DNA from: Ailanthus altissimus
Lineage: Eukaryota; Streptophyta; Magnoliopsida; Sapindales; Simaroubaceae
NCBI GenBank assembly: GCA_946807835.1
Contig: OX327699.1
Location: 7,495,001-7,559,000, forward strand
DNA length: 64,000 bases
Reading direction: 5' to 3'
The translations under genes and the position numbers were made by a program. Under the pieces are notes generated by a model, which did not search any database, was not told the origin of the DNA, and was given only the letters and a program-made list of their open reading frames with translations. Shown one piece after another: positions 45,840 to 58,350 of this stretch. Position 1 is the first letter of the stretch. Every line of letters starts with the position of its first letter.

Positions 45840-47023
45840 AAAGATTTGTCTTTAAATCTTCACCCATATCAAAAAGAGATAAATCAGCAATATTAAAACT
45901 TGCACTTACATTATACTCACTTGAAAGGTCTAACTTGTAACTGTTGTCATTGATCTTTTCAATCACTTGAAATGAACCATCTCTTTTATAAGTAATTTAG
46001 AACGCCTTTAGGCTGAAAATCTTCTTTTCACATATTCACCCAAACCCAATCACCAAATTTAAAAATAAGCTTCTTATGCCATTTATTATCTTTAGTTGTA
46101 TATTGTTTAGTCCTTTTCTCATTGTGTTGTCACACTTTCTCATGTAATTGCTTCATCATTTCATCTTTCTTCTTGCCATCCAAACTAGCATGCTTATCAA
46201 CAAGTAAAGGCAATAAATCCAATAGAGTAAGTGGATTAAAGCTATAAACAATCTCAAATAGTGAATAATGAGTAGCTGAATGTATACTTCTATTATAAGC
46301 AAACTCTACATGCGGCAGACAATCTTCCCAATTCTTAAGGTTATTTCAAATAATAGTATGCAGTAAAGTAGATAAAGTTGTATTCACTACCTCAGTTTGT
46401 TCATTGGTATATGAATGACATGTAGTTGAAAACAAAATCTTAGTTCCTACCTTTCCTCACAAAGTCTTCCAAAAGTTGCTCAAGAACTTGCCATCTCAAT
46501 CCTAAACAATATTTCTTGGCATGCCATGCAATCTCATAATCTCTTTAAAGAATAAATCTGCTATATTGGTTGCATCATTGGTTTTATAACAAGGAATTAA
46601 ATGTGCCATCTTTGAAAACTTGTCAACAATAATACTAAGCAAAGAAATGTCAAGTTCGTTAGTACTAAAATAAGCCTTTTTGTACAAGACTATAATTATA
46701 GGCTGTTTTGAAAGGAATGCACTCTTAACTTCACTTTCTTTTGCATATATGCTCACTTGTTCTTTTTTATTTCTCTTAACTAAAACCTCATTAGCTTTCA
46801 TCTTTTCACTCATGCTCTTTTTTTTTGTTACTCTTGGCCTCTCTCTACTCTTATTTTCATGTTCAGCCACTCTTTCTTTTTCTAACTCACTCTCTCTTTT
46901 TGTATCTCTCTCTATTTTTATTCTTATTGGATCCTCATAAACCTGCCTACGGGTTAAAGGTACAAGAGTGATTGGTGTTTCATCCATTACAAACATGTAC
47001 ATATTTCTAAAGCTATTACACAT
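45840..47023 (-). pseudogene. Element I protease linker fused to integrase core
   Basis: The open stretch 46502-47023 starts with a charged linker and the usual post-protease segment ([20 protein letters not shown]). It then jumps straight into the integrase core ([37 protein letters not shown]). Integrase continues with stops to about 46050: LLFSTTCH-like [36 protein letters not shown] and [17 protein letters not shown]. The expected reverse transcriptase and RNase H, some 1.3 kb or more, are missing at the junction near 46640. Integrase would join element cDNA to the host chromosome; this one is inactive. Confidence 0.8.
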
Positions 47024-47029
47024 CTATTA

Positions 47030-48530
47030 TATTGTCATGGTCATCTGAACAGAATATGTACATCATGCATAGATACTACGTTACATAAAACTTAATCTTT
47101 GTATCTACCAATAAAGAATGAAACCAACACTTGTTTCGTAGTAGGTAAATTTATTTTTTCAACAAAAAAAAAAGTGCTAGCTACATTAGTACAACTACCT
47201 CCATCAAATGATCATTCTACATACCTAATTATTAATGTGGTTCCTCGTGTCAAAAATATTATCATGTTGTACGTCATCATCTTTTTCATTTGTAAACTTA
47301 ATGAACACCTAGTACGCATCAACTCGCCATCTATTGGGTCCTCTAAACCATCACTGGAGTCTTCCAAATAAGGCATAGGCTCATCATTCGCCTTGCTTTC
47401 AGTTTCAATGACACTATTATCTCTTAGAATTATTACACACTGATTTGGATATTGAGATGCAATATAACATGTTCCCAAACATCTCAAACATTTAATATCT
47501 CTATTTCTACTTGGTTAGGAATCACTTTTACCTTTACTTTAGCTACCTCCTATGTTTTGGACTTTAGGTGCTTCAGCCTTGAACTTGGAAACAATCTGCT
47601 CATCTTTTTATTCCAATTCAATTTCTAAGAGGATGAGGAACCCGAGCTTTTGCCATATCTTGTGGAACTCTTCCTCTTGAATTGTCTTTCTACCTTTATT
47701 TCCATATGCACTATGTCTTCAAATTCTACATAATACTATAACTCTACCACGTTTGTAATATCACGGTTCAAACCAATTAGGAACCTAGAGCTTCTCGGTC
47801 CTCCTCTATGTTGGCTTGAATCATGATTATTTCCATCTCCTTGTGGTAGTCTTCAACAATTTTAGATTCTTGAATAAGGCTTTGCTACTTCTGAAATAAG
47901 TCCCTATAGTAGTGAGTAAAATGAATCACCTCCTCATAATAGCCTTCATCTCTTCCCATGTCTCAATGGGTTTTTCATAATTCTGTCTCCTACTCAAAAT
48001 AAGTTAATCCCTCCAAATAATAGCATAGCCAGTAAATTATATGGTGGCCAACTTTACCATTTTCAATTTGGAGTAATTGTGACAATCAAAGACTAACTTC
48101 ATCTTTTTCTCCCACTACAAATATACTTCAAGATTATTTTTTCCTTGGAAAGATAGAATCTACATCTTAATGCTTCCCAAATTGTTATCAATCTTATCTT
48201 CATATCTAACTCCTCTATTTTCATTCCTATATCCAAATCTTCCTAAAATAACATTAAAGGCATGATCATCATCTTCTAGGTTATCCCTATAGTAAACTTT
48301 ATAATCATACCTTCGTGAATTCCTCTCTCTTCGTTGTACATTAGGAGCTATAGGTGTATGCCCCCTTTGTAAACTAGATTCAACTTTATCTATTCTCTCA
48401 TTCAACTTATCAAACCTCAATTCCATTCAATTAAATTTTTGTTCTAAAGACTTAAAAAGAGTTTGAAATCTATTTTTTTCCTGAGCATCATCGAATAAGC
48501 CTTAATCTTTTTCTTGAGACATGTTTAAAA
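47030..48530 (-). pseudogene. Element I gag and zinc knuckle to protease region
   Basis: Gag starts near 48520 on the minus strand (MSQEKD, with a stop soon after). A coiled-coil-like KLNERIDKVESSLQRG is at 48350-48400 and the gag core has NNLEVYLWWEKKMKLVFDCH and KPIETWEEMKAIM near 47960-48120. A zinc-knuckle remnant, KCLRCLGTCYIASQYPNQ, is near 47440-47500, followed by PMPYLEDSSDGLEDPIDGEL. This pattern is typical of plant Ty3/gypsy gag-pol. Multiple stops are present. Confidence 0.7.
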
Positions 48531-49014
48531 ACCTACAAAACAATATTAGAAAACCTCATAAACACCCCTTTATGTGTTTTCTCTCAAGACTTGATAGCAT
48601 TCACACTCGTATTTACTCAAATTTGGCTTTTACCCTTTTATGAGCTCCACTTTCTTGTCTTTTTGCACTCGTTAGTTTATTGAACTTAACAAACTTAATC
48701 AAAACTGTATTGTGTAGGGGATTGGCCCCAACAATTAAAGACTTTATTCAGGAGACCTCCCTATAGGAAAATTTACTTACACAAGACATTGTGCAAGGGT
48801 TCGTCCCCCCACAATTACAGGCCATATCCAGGGGAATTCCATACAAATTTATTTTTACAATATTATGCGAGGGATAAGGTAATTAAGAAACCTATTTGGG
48901 GGACTAACCTTACAGAAAAATTTACCTATGCGGGTACGGACCACCTACGACAATCAAGATCCTATGGCCCCGACAAAAAAGAATATATCCCGAACTAGGA
49001 CCCAAGTTGCAAAA
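48531..49014 (-). other. Leader of element I
   Basis: This lies between the primer-binding site and gag on the minus strand. It includes two near-parallel sentences (ggccccaacaattaaag at 48726 and gtccccccacaattacagg at 48805), suggesting a short internal duplication of about 80 bp. No coding frame is evident. Confidence 0.4.
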
Positions 49015-49029
49015 TGGCTTTGACACCAA

Positions 49030-50718
49030 TGTGAAGGTCCTAGTATAGTCTTAGTTAAGTGGGGTCTATTAAGATAAACCATCTTATTCGGGGCTAATCA
49101 AAATAGAACATACACGTAAAAATAGACCATTCAAACATATAAGTCGTGTAGAAAATAAATAACGACTATATATTCTAAAACAAAGTCATTGGCATAATGC
49201 ATAAAATTAGTACAAAAGTGTATATAAATTTGTTCAGATTGATCGCCTAGAAAATATAGAGAGCACAAAGTTCAAAAGGCCTGATGAACACTTGAAATTA
49301 CACATTTAATAAGAGTTTTACATGATTGTTTTGTATTACTAGTGTATTTAATTTTCTTAACTTAAGTATGTTTACAATATTGTACTTAATTATCTTTTAA
49401 CTATTTTGTGGTAGGTTCGGTAAAATGGGCATAAATTTCTACCTAAAGATTCAATTGAGGTGATTCTTGATTCTGTGGAGAGCTGACTCAATGGGCTAAC
49501 ATATTGTATTTCACAAAGCAATGGAAATTCGAGTGTTTAGAGGGTAAAAAATATCCTAGAACAGAACTAATCTGCAGTACAGGCCTAGTTTGAACAGTCA
49601 TCAGTATTTGGCCCATAACTATAGAAATACATATCTAATACGTATGAGATCACTCAATTTGAGAAGATAAGAGACTTATCTACAACTTTGATGTTTTGAG
49701 TGACAGCTAATTCAGATCACATCAATTCCAAATTGGATAATCAAGTGGGTGCCCAAGTGATAATGAATGCAAATTATTTTGCCACCATTCTTGACTTTCA
49801 TCAACCAAGTGGTTCCCTCCAAATTTGTCTCGATTTATCCATATTTTTCTATAAATAGGTGGCTTATTTATACCTAAAGAATGTAATTAGAAAGTTAGAA
49901 TTTAGTTCAAAATACTTGTCTTTTGTATCCATTTATTTGTAAATTTATTTCTCTTATTTACTATTAAATCATGTTATTTCTTCTTCCATTTCTTTTCTTT
50001 TTCTTTAGTTTTATTATGTCCAAATACTTTTCTTTAAGCTAAGGCGACAAGTTGAAGCTCTTGGCAAGGTAATAAGATATGTTGAATATTTATTCATGAA
50101 TTTAATGCTTTATTTTTAAGTTATGCAAACTTATATATGATGTATTTATTTTGTTTGTAAAATTAATACTCGTTCTTCTAAAGTGGTGATTCTTGATTTA
50201 TTATTGCCAAACTTAATACTTGGCACAACAAATTCTTGAAACCATTTACAAGATTTGGTGTATATAACCTTTCTTGTAAAGTGGGAGTCTTGATTTATTT
50301 TAGACAAATATAAAGATTGGCATAATAAATACTTGAACCCATTTATAAGTTTGGTGTATAATAATTGAAAGAAAGAAATACTAATTAATATATAAATGAT
50401 GATGAACTTTAATTGCTATATTTTTCGGTTGGAACCTCCTTTGTGTGAGGATTCCAATTGAGTTATAAAAAATAAAAAAAGTTAAATATATTCTTACTCT
50501 TATGTCAAGAGTGAATCCCCGTAACCTTAACTTTTTATTTGAATTGGTTAATTGAAATAATATTTGCAAACATCTTATACTGCATTAATTATCTTTAAAG
50601 TGTTTATAATTTGTAATTTTAATTCTACTTCCCTGTGGATCGACCCCGTTCTCATCGGGTTATTTATTACTTCGACAATCCTGCACTTGGGAATAACTCC
50701 TATATTCTGGACGTGTCA
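49030..50718 (+). mobile_element. 5' LTR of Athila/Tat-like Ty3 element G (left end not defined)
   Basis: The right end is firm: CGTGTCA ends at 50718, six bases before an exact primer-binding site. The typical Athila/Tat LTR tail is present (ctgtggatcgaccccgttct at 50634). The left end lies somewhere between 49030 and about 49420 and could include the 5' LTR remnant of element I. No second LTR of this family is in the window. Confidence 0.55.
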
Positions 50719-50724
50719 AGTTTT

Positions 50725-50742
50725 TGGCGCCGTTGCCGGGGA
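50725..50742 (+). other. Primer-binding site of element G, complementary to tRNA-Asp
   Basis: TGGCGCCGTTGCCGGGGA is, from what I know of plant tRNA-Asp, an 18-of-18 complement of its 3' end including CCA. Athila-lineage elements are known for non-Met primers. All other primer sites in this window are of the tRNA-Met type. Confidence 0.85.
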
Positions 50743-50785
50743 GGTAAAATTAATATTTTGTTTTGTTGTTGTTTGTTTGTTTATT

Positions 50786-51040
50786 TTATTTTCATGGAAG
50801 GTTAAGCCTCCTAACGTGCTTTACTTTATTTATTATTTGCTTTTTATTTTCGTTAAATATATTTTCATGGAAAGCTAAGCCTCCTAACTTGTTTAATTTA
50901 TTTATTATTTTTGCCTTTTATTTTCATGGAAGGCTGAGCCTCCTAACGTGCTTTACTTTATTTATTATTCTATTTTTTATTATTTTCGCTTTTTATTTTC
51001 AAGGAAGACCGAGCCTCCTAACGTGCTTTATTTATTATTT
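50786..51040 (+). repeat. Four imperfect tandem repeats (about 62-75 bp) in the leader of element G
   Basis: Units start near 50790, 50862, 50917 and 50995. Each contains tggaaggctgagcctcctaa or a variant, followed by cgtgctttactttatttatt. Such leader repeats are common in Athila/Tat-type elements. Confidence 0.8.
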
Positions 51041-51310
51041 TTTTTATTATATAATCTAACATTACTAATCTAACTTCTAATTATTTATCTTTATTTTGCT
51101 TTTCGTTTTTCCTATTTTATTTACTTGTGTTTAATATTTGTTTTTCTCTTATTTGTATTATTTATTGTTATTGTATTGTATTTTATTTCTTTTATAAGTG
51201 GTTGGTTTTGAGATCCTAATTTTCATCACTTGGTGAAAGGTAATTGCAAAACTTCCTTTGATAATTTGTTAGATTCTCCTTCATCTTCTCATTCTTTACT
51301 AATTAACACC

Positions 51311-54300
51311 ATGAGCGAAAATCAAATTAAAGGACTCATAGACCCAGGGGACAATCAATCTCAACATAATGAGCATAACTGATGCGATATTTCTATATCA
51401 TAAAATTAAGTGCAAGTATACACTATCGTATGCAAGTAATAAAGAGACTAAATAAGTTGGATGTCGAACCCACAGGGATAATTTTTTCTTTTTAACCAAT
51501 TATTAAAATTATGTCTTTTTAATAATTATTCAGAAAAAAATAAAAATCTAAGAATGAATGTAGAAAATATAAAAATAAAAATACAATGCAAAGAGAATAG
51601 GGAGATAGCAATGTAGAGAGAACCTAGGATTAATACTATCCCTCAATATGCTTTCTAATGATTAATCTTCTAATATTTAACTCCCTTAGTCTTTATTATT
51701 GATCAAGACGCTAATGTATTCACAAGCCTCTTCCAAGGTCATGCAAGTATACCTTAATTTACCAAATACCTATATTCCTATGGTACTTGTAATAAATTAA
51801 GATTCATTAAGATTAGGTCTTATTGATCATACATGCCAATTAGGTATATTCCTATCCTAAGTTGAAACTTGCATATGCAATATTGAATGTTACTCTACAA
51901 TCATGCATCAAATTGCCTAGGTCTAAATATAATGATTCCTCTTCCGAGTTTATCAATAATATTACCAACTCATTCACCATATATTGGCCAGATATATTGA
52001 AGCATCAAATACAAGTAATTTAAATAATAAAGAATTAAGTTTATTAAATATTCGAAAGATATGGCAATTTAAGCGCACATATTGAGTTCAAATATTAACC
52101 CTAGAAAATAAATTAGTTCATAGCTACAAGAGAATCACAGCAATAAAAATAAAAATAAAACATGATACAATCAATCGCAAATTGATGTAGACATCGAATT
52201 GCTCTTGATTGATGTTGCTCTGGATTCTTGGTGCTCTTAAACTGCTCTAAGTTCTCTTTTTCTTGCTCTAAGTTCTTCTCTGGTCTCTTTCGATTAATTC
52301 TTGAAGGTTGGGAACGAGTGGCTTTTTATAGGGATTGATATGAGCTTGAAAATCTCAATTCTCATCGGACTAGGACTCGCATTACCGATGGCGCGCTATG
52401 AAGTTGTCCCTGGGGTGACGCGTGAAAAAGCTATTACCGCTGGAGCGGTGGGATCTTAGCGCTGGGGCGTTGCATGAAAACGGCTTCATCGCTGGAGCGG
52501 TATGTTGATAGTGCTGGGGCAATGGAGCGACACTGGCGCAGTGACTCTTCGGCGCTGGAGCGCCAGACACGACTTAAACAGGTCATTTTTCTAATTTCGA
52601 TCACTATTCCAGAGCTGGGGCGATATTCCCTATGGCGCGGGGGCGCTGGACTCATATTTTGAAAACTTTGCAATTTAGTCCCTGTTTTCGCTCCTTTTGC
52701 ATTCTTTCTTTAAATTTCGTTCAAGTCCCTACAATTAACAATAAAGCACATAAATAGCCATCTATTCTCATAAAACAATAAAATATCAATAATAAAAACA
52801 TGAGAAAATATATGATAATTTTTCCCTTATCAATAACCGACCTAGGACACTTAGAGACTACATGAACCCTACACGAACCGGTGCACCATCTTGCTTAATT
52901 TTTCCTCCAGATGCAACGCATTTTAATTTTAAGCTAGGCATTATCCAACTTTTATCCACTTTTCATGGCTTAGATGCAGAGAACCCTTATCTACATCTAA
53001 GAGAATTTGAAGAAGTGTGTAACACGTATAATGATCAAAATTGTAGCATGAACACAATTTGACTTAAGCTTTTTCCTTTTTCTTTAAAAGATAAAGCTAA
53101 AACATGGCTACAAAACCTTAGACCAGGATCCATTTCTTTATGGAACGAGATGCAACAACAATTCCTAAAAAAAAAATTTTCCTCCCATAGAACAAATTCT
53201 TTCAAAAGACAAATCACCACTTTTGCCCAAAAACCAGGAGAGACCCTTTACCAATGTTGGGAAAAGTATAAAGAATTACTTAATACCTGTCACCATCATG
53301 GTTTTGAAACATGGAGAGTAGTCTCAAATTTCTATGAAGGCTTAACACCCCAAGTTAGGCAAATGGTAGAAATGATGTGTAATGGAGCATTTGAGGAAAA
53401 AGACCCAGAAGAGGCAATGAACTATCTTGACTTACTAGCAGAAAATGCTCAAAATTGGGACACTGCTGGTACCTGTGAGGCACCTAGCAAAAATCAAACC
53501 ACTATATCTAGTGGGGGTATTTATCATTTTAAGGAAGACCATGACCTTCAAGCTAAATTAGCATCCCTTGCTAGAAAAGTCGAAACCTTAGAAATGAAAA
53601 AGAGTGGTCAAATAAAATCTGTTCAAGAAATTGTGTGTCACATTTGTGAAACCCATGATCACTCTACCAATGATTGCCCAACTTTGCCTGCATTTAGGAA
53701 ATGTCTCCATGAACAAGCCAATGTTCTAAACATGTTCAAACGGTCAAACAATAACCCATATTCACAAAACTATAATCCTAGATGGCGAAATCACCCGAAT
53801 TTTAGTTGGAGGAATGACACTCAAGCACAGGCTTCACAACCACCTTTCCAACCACACCAAAACTTTCAAAATCATCAAGGTTATGCACCATATGTCCCAC
53901 CTCCTAGGAAAAATCTTGAAGAAACCTTGCATACATTCATTGAAAAATAAGAGTCTGTTAATTCTCAAAATGCTCAAACATTTGCTGATTTGAAAGATAC
54001 TCTTGCTAAATTTGCATCTGCACTGAACATTCATGAGAAAGAAAAATTTCCTTCTCAACCACAGCTAAACCTCAAAGGACAACATAACTCAAATGCATGT
54101 AGTTCAAGAAGCCAACACATCGATCAAGTTAAAGCAGTTATCACTCTTCGGAGTGGTAAAATTGTTAAAAAAGAAATTCCTGAACCTCATGAGAGTGATG
54201 AATCAATCTTTAAGGGTAAGGAAAGTGTTGAACCTACATCTAATGAAGAAAACACCAAACCCTTACCTTCACCTCTATTTTCTCATGCATTACGTAATAC

Positions 54301-55198
54301 TAAGAAGATGAATCACAATCCTGAAATTTTTGAAATCTTCAAACAGGTAAAAGTTAATATTCCTTTATTGGATGCTATTAAACAGGTTCCCTCTTATGCA
54401 AAATTTTTGAAAGATTTATGCACAGTAAAGCGAAAACTGAATGTGAAAAAGAAAGCATTTTTAGCTGAACAAGTAAGTGCCATTCTTCAAAACAATAATT
54501 CTTTGAAATATAAAGACCCTGGTTGTCTTACAATTTCATATATTATTGGAAGTCATAAAATTGAACAAGCCTTACTTGATCTTGGTGCTAGTGTGAATTT
54601 ATTGCCGTATTCAGTTTATCAGCAGCTCAATCTCGGGGAGTTAAAATCAACATCTGTAACTCTTTTACTTGCCGATAAATCAATAAAAGTACCAAGAGGG
54701 ACAGTGGAAGATGTTTTAGTTCAAGTTGATAAATTCATATATCCTATGGATTTTATTGTCTTGGACACAGAACCTGTTAAAGGATGTAATCCAATACCTG
54801 TTATTTTGGGTCGTCCATTTTTAGCAACTTCTAACGCTTTGATTAATTGCAGGAATGGAGTAATGAAGCTTTCATTTGGAAACATGACACTTAAACTCAA
54901 TGTTTTCAATATATGTAAGCAACCATATGAAGAGGAGGATGAAAGTGAAGAATGTGATATGATTGAAATGATTGTGGAAGATCATATTCAAAAAGGGAGT
55001 TGTATCGATCCCTTAGAAATGTGTTTAATAAATTCATTTGAGTCAAATATACAATTAGATCCTAAAATCTCTAATATATGTTCTTTACTTAATTGTGCAC
55101 AGGTGATTGAAAATAAAGGATGGAAACTAAAGTTTGAAGAATTTGGAGAAAATGAGGATAAACAGAACGAAATTTCAAAGTTGGAGTCCTTTGCCTGA
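51311..55198 (+). pseudogene. Athila/Tat-like gag-protease of element G, split by solo LTR A3
   Basis: Gag opens MSENQIKGLIDPG at 51311 and is interrupted after 51379 by solo LTR A3. It resumes at 52838 with RTLRDYMNPTRTGAPSC and FNFKLGIIQLLSTFHGLDAE, both hallmarks of Athila-lineage gag. The Retrotrans_gag core follows (KAKTWLQNLRPGSISLW, TFAQKPGETLYQCWEKYKE). A cysteine/histidine cluster (VCHICETHDHSTNDC, 53635) and the protease (LLDLGASVNLLPYS near 54580, PVILGRPFLATSNALINC near 54800) come next. The DLGAS active-site form is that of Athila/Tat. The frame stays open apart from two nonsense codons, TGA 53060 and TAA 53948. Homology continues past 55198 to the start of reverse transcriptase (KNAIGWTLKDI, 55310) and is then cut by element H. 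Confidence 0.85.
51380..52832 (-). mobile_element. Solo LTR A3 (family A) inserted in gag of element G
   Basis: A 1453-bp solo LTR with a perfect duplication ATAAC (51375-51379 and 52833-52837). On the + strand it begins TGATGCGATATTTCTATATC and ends CCCTTATCA. The insertion plus duplicated bases total 1458 nt (486 codons), so the two gag halves stay in the same frame, though the LTR itself has stops. A GC-motif cluster lies at about 52375-52660 (gcgctggggcgtt and variants). A TATA-like ctttttatag at 52322 is on the minus-strand promoter side. Confidence 0.9.
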
Positions 55199-55343
55199 AG
55201 GATTGAAATATGCATTTCTTGGAGAGAAGCAAACTTACCCAGTGGTAATCTCTTCTACACTCACAAGTGAATAAGAAGGTAAGTTGATTGAATTATTGAA
55301 AATGCATAAAAATGCAATTGGGTGGACTTTAAAAGACATAAAT

Positions 55344-58192
55344 TGTAATAACCAGTATCCACGACTGGTAAGAATAAGTATTTATATATGTATAAATATA
55401 CGTATTTTATTTGTATGTTGATGATACTTGAATTATATATTGTTATTAGTAATGTTTTTATAGGTTAAGGATATACAATTAGTATTGGGTTTATTTGTAT
55501 GACTTTAGATTTATTTTAGGGACCAAATTGTTATACTTTGAAAGTTTTGGGGGCAAATTTGTAAATACCAAAAATTAGCCTCTTAGTATAAAAATACACT
55601 TTTGAACCCTAATTTACCATTTTTAGGTCGAGCTACCCATTTTAAGAGAGAGAAGAGAGAAATAGAGGAGAGAGAAAGAGAATAAGAAGAAGAAAAAGAA
55701 GAAGAAATTGGAATTTTGGATCTTTAGAGGTATATCACAACTAATTATCAATTTATTGGTGTTAATTAAGTTAATTTCTTTAAGTTTTGATTTATGGAAA
55801 TATGTATAATTGAGGATTTGATGTGTATTTCGTTTGATCTTGTGAGAATTGATGATGATCTATAAGATAGCTTGATAAATCATGATGAATTGTGGAATTT
55901 CTGCTTGATAGTCTTTTGATCCAGGAATTTTATAAATTTTTGTAATTCGATTCTGGTTTTGAATTTTGAGTATATGAAATTAGACAAGTTTAAGATCATC
56001 TGAGACTTTGAATCGATTCAAAATTCTGGAAATTGAATTTTTTGTGAATTTACCAAAATGACCCTGAAATTCTGGAAATTTCCTGTGTAAACAGTATAAT
56101 ACAGTGGAAAATAATTTTTGACCTACTGAATGATCTTTAAAAATTACGAATTTATGGAATATGATAACTTTATATGTCTAATGTGATATTGTCGGAAATG
56201 AGAATTTAGATCAATGTGGTTGAAGTGTTATGAGTTTCTAAAGTGTATCAGCTCATTGCAGTATTTGATTAACAAGTTTTTAAAGTTATGAAATAAAATA
56301 GTTTTAAAATACTTTTGGCAGTGATTTGGAAGTGAAATATTTATTATGGACTGAGATATGTGTTAAGAGTAATTATGTGATATTTTTATAATTTTTGAGT
56401 TAGTATATGATTTTATAAAATTGGGAGATTGAATACTGTTCAGTAAGTATCTTGATCTTGTCAGGTTAGTAGTTTGGATTCGATGGTATGTATGGAATGG
56501 ATTGTGTAGGAATTTTGATATAATATTCATATATAAGAAGGATATATGAGTCAAGAATGATATATTCTGATTTTGGAGTAATTGGACCTCATTGGATTTA
56601 TTAGAAAATTTTGTTAAGTGTAAGTGGTCAGAATGACAGGTTTTGAGAAACTAAGTATTTAGACCAATTTGATGTGATAAATGCATTGTGTATAATTTTG
56701 TAAGCTATTTAAAGTATTTTTTGTGAATTGTGAGGTTTATGAAAGGATTAATCTCCATTGATAGGTTAAGGAGATTTAAGCCTTGTAGCTGAAAGTGTTA
56801 AGAGGTAAGTATACTAGACTTTTTACTGAAATCACAATAAACGTAGTAATTGTTTTGTATGATTTTGTAAATGTGGTTAGGAATATGTTTATGTTATGTC
56901 AAAGTATATTTTGATATGAAATGTAAAGATATGTATTTATGAATGTGAGCATGGACATACATGACATACATGTGTTTTTGAAAGTGAGCTTTCAAAATAA
57001 GACATGTTTAACAAAGAAAGCTTTTGAAGTGTAATATGTCCATGAGAAATATTTTGTGTTTTGAGGGTACTTGAACTCACTGTTAACTTAGTAGGCATTT
57101 TATGTGATTTGTGGAGCCTTTATGTGTGGCCTTTCCTTCGGGATTGGTATATGTTATGTGTTCCGTATGTAGGGAGGATCCTATTGGTACCTAAAGGAAG
57201 AGTGAGTCATCACATTCGTGTGGTGGCGTATTGGTGCATGTGAGAGGACTCACCAATGATCAGGGTGAGGGTTTGGCTTTTACCTTCGGGCATGAGCATT
57301 ATATATGTGTAATTTGAAGACCTCACTTGTACTATTCCTCTCATACGGTATGTCACCTACGAGTGACATTTGGCTCATTATGTGATATGTGATATGTAAG
57401 TCCTACTAAGTAGTAGTTGAGTGATGGTATTCCTATTATGTGTTTTGAAAGAATGTGTAAGCGCTTACATGATATGTGATTTGATAAGATTATGATTTTG
57501 ATTGATCACAGCATATCATACATATGCATTGTGTACATATATGTATTTGTATTTGATATATGAAAAACTAGTATGCTTACTGAATTTTATACTCATTATA
57601 GTTTATAGTGATTTCAGGTAAATAAGGTGCATGTGTGCTTAGCGGATTTGGCAAGGCTTCTGCTGTTTCTTGGGTTCCCTAAGTTGCTAGGTTACCGAGT
57701 GTTTCATTTGGGGACACGTGGGATATGATATTTGATTTGTCCCTATTGAATAAATACTTATGTATTATTTCATTGTGTGTGGATTGGATTTGGTTTAAGT
57801 TTTATAAAGTGTGGTTATTGGATGATTTTAAGTAAGAATTTGCAATGAATATATTCTGGGCTCCCGGTAACAAAGTTGCTACTGGTGACGTAGTAGAGTG
57901 TTAATCTCTGAGAAAACTCTGCGTATCTCCGGTTTAATAATTGTCCCAGTCATAATTTAATTGCTATAATTCTGAAAGAAATTGAAATGAATGTTTAAAT
58001 ATTGTCAAGAGAAGTTTATATTTATATGTTAGGTTATGGTTGATTTTAGTGTTGAACTTACTAGCAACTTGCTAAGGATTCCTGTGTTGAATGAAAGTTG
58101 AAAATTTTGTGTAATATTATTTATGAGTGCACATGCAGTGAATGAATGTAAGTGATGTCGTGTATTGGATCTTTTGGGTCTGGGGCGTGACA
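55344..58192 (+). mobile_element. 5' LTR of long-LTR Ty3 element H
   Basis: 2849 bp, starting TGTAATAACCAGTATCC and ending TCTGGGGCGTGACA, which is the end style of many plant Tekay/Retand-type Ty3 LTRs. It is followed by a degraded primer-binding site (TAGTCGTATCAAAGCTA near 58198). It inserted in, or truncated, the reverse-transcriptase start of element G. No second LTR is in the window, so the start is set by the junction with G and the end by the primer-binding site. Confidence 0.7.
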
Positions 58193-58350
58193 GCTTTTAG
58201 TCGTATCAAAGCTAAGATATGATTCTGTAGACTTTATGTGTCTAGTCAAGGGAACCCAGCCGATGCCAAATCTTTAAGATTGTATGTGTGCTTATTTATA
58301 TATATTGATTTATTTGATATCTTACTTACTTATCTTTGTGATTTTGAAAA

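Larger units (their letters stand above)
45006..49030 (-). mobile_element. Ty3/gypsy element I, internally deleted, minus strand
   Basis: On the minus strand: primer-binding site TTGGTGTCAAAGCC (49015-49029, a variant of the tRNA-Met type), leader, gag, zinc knuckle and protease region, integrase, purine tract and a 3' LTR (45006-45823). Reverse transcriptase and RNase H are deleted. The 5' LTR should begin at 49030 to the right (CCTTCACA end), but only the first few bases resemble the 3' LTR, so its extent is unclear. Confidence 0.7.

Noticed and set aside
50786..51040. Tandem units considered as a CRISPR-like or satellite array
   Set aside because: Only four imperfect units, directly between a primer-binding site and gag, as in leaders of Athila/Tat-type elements.
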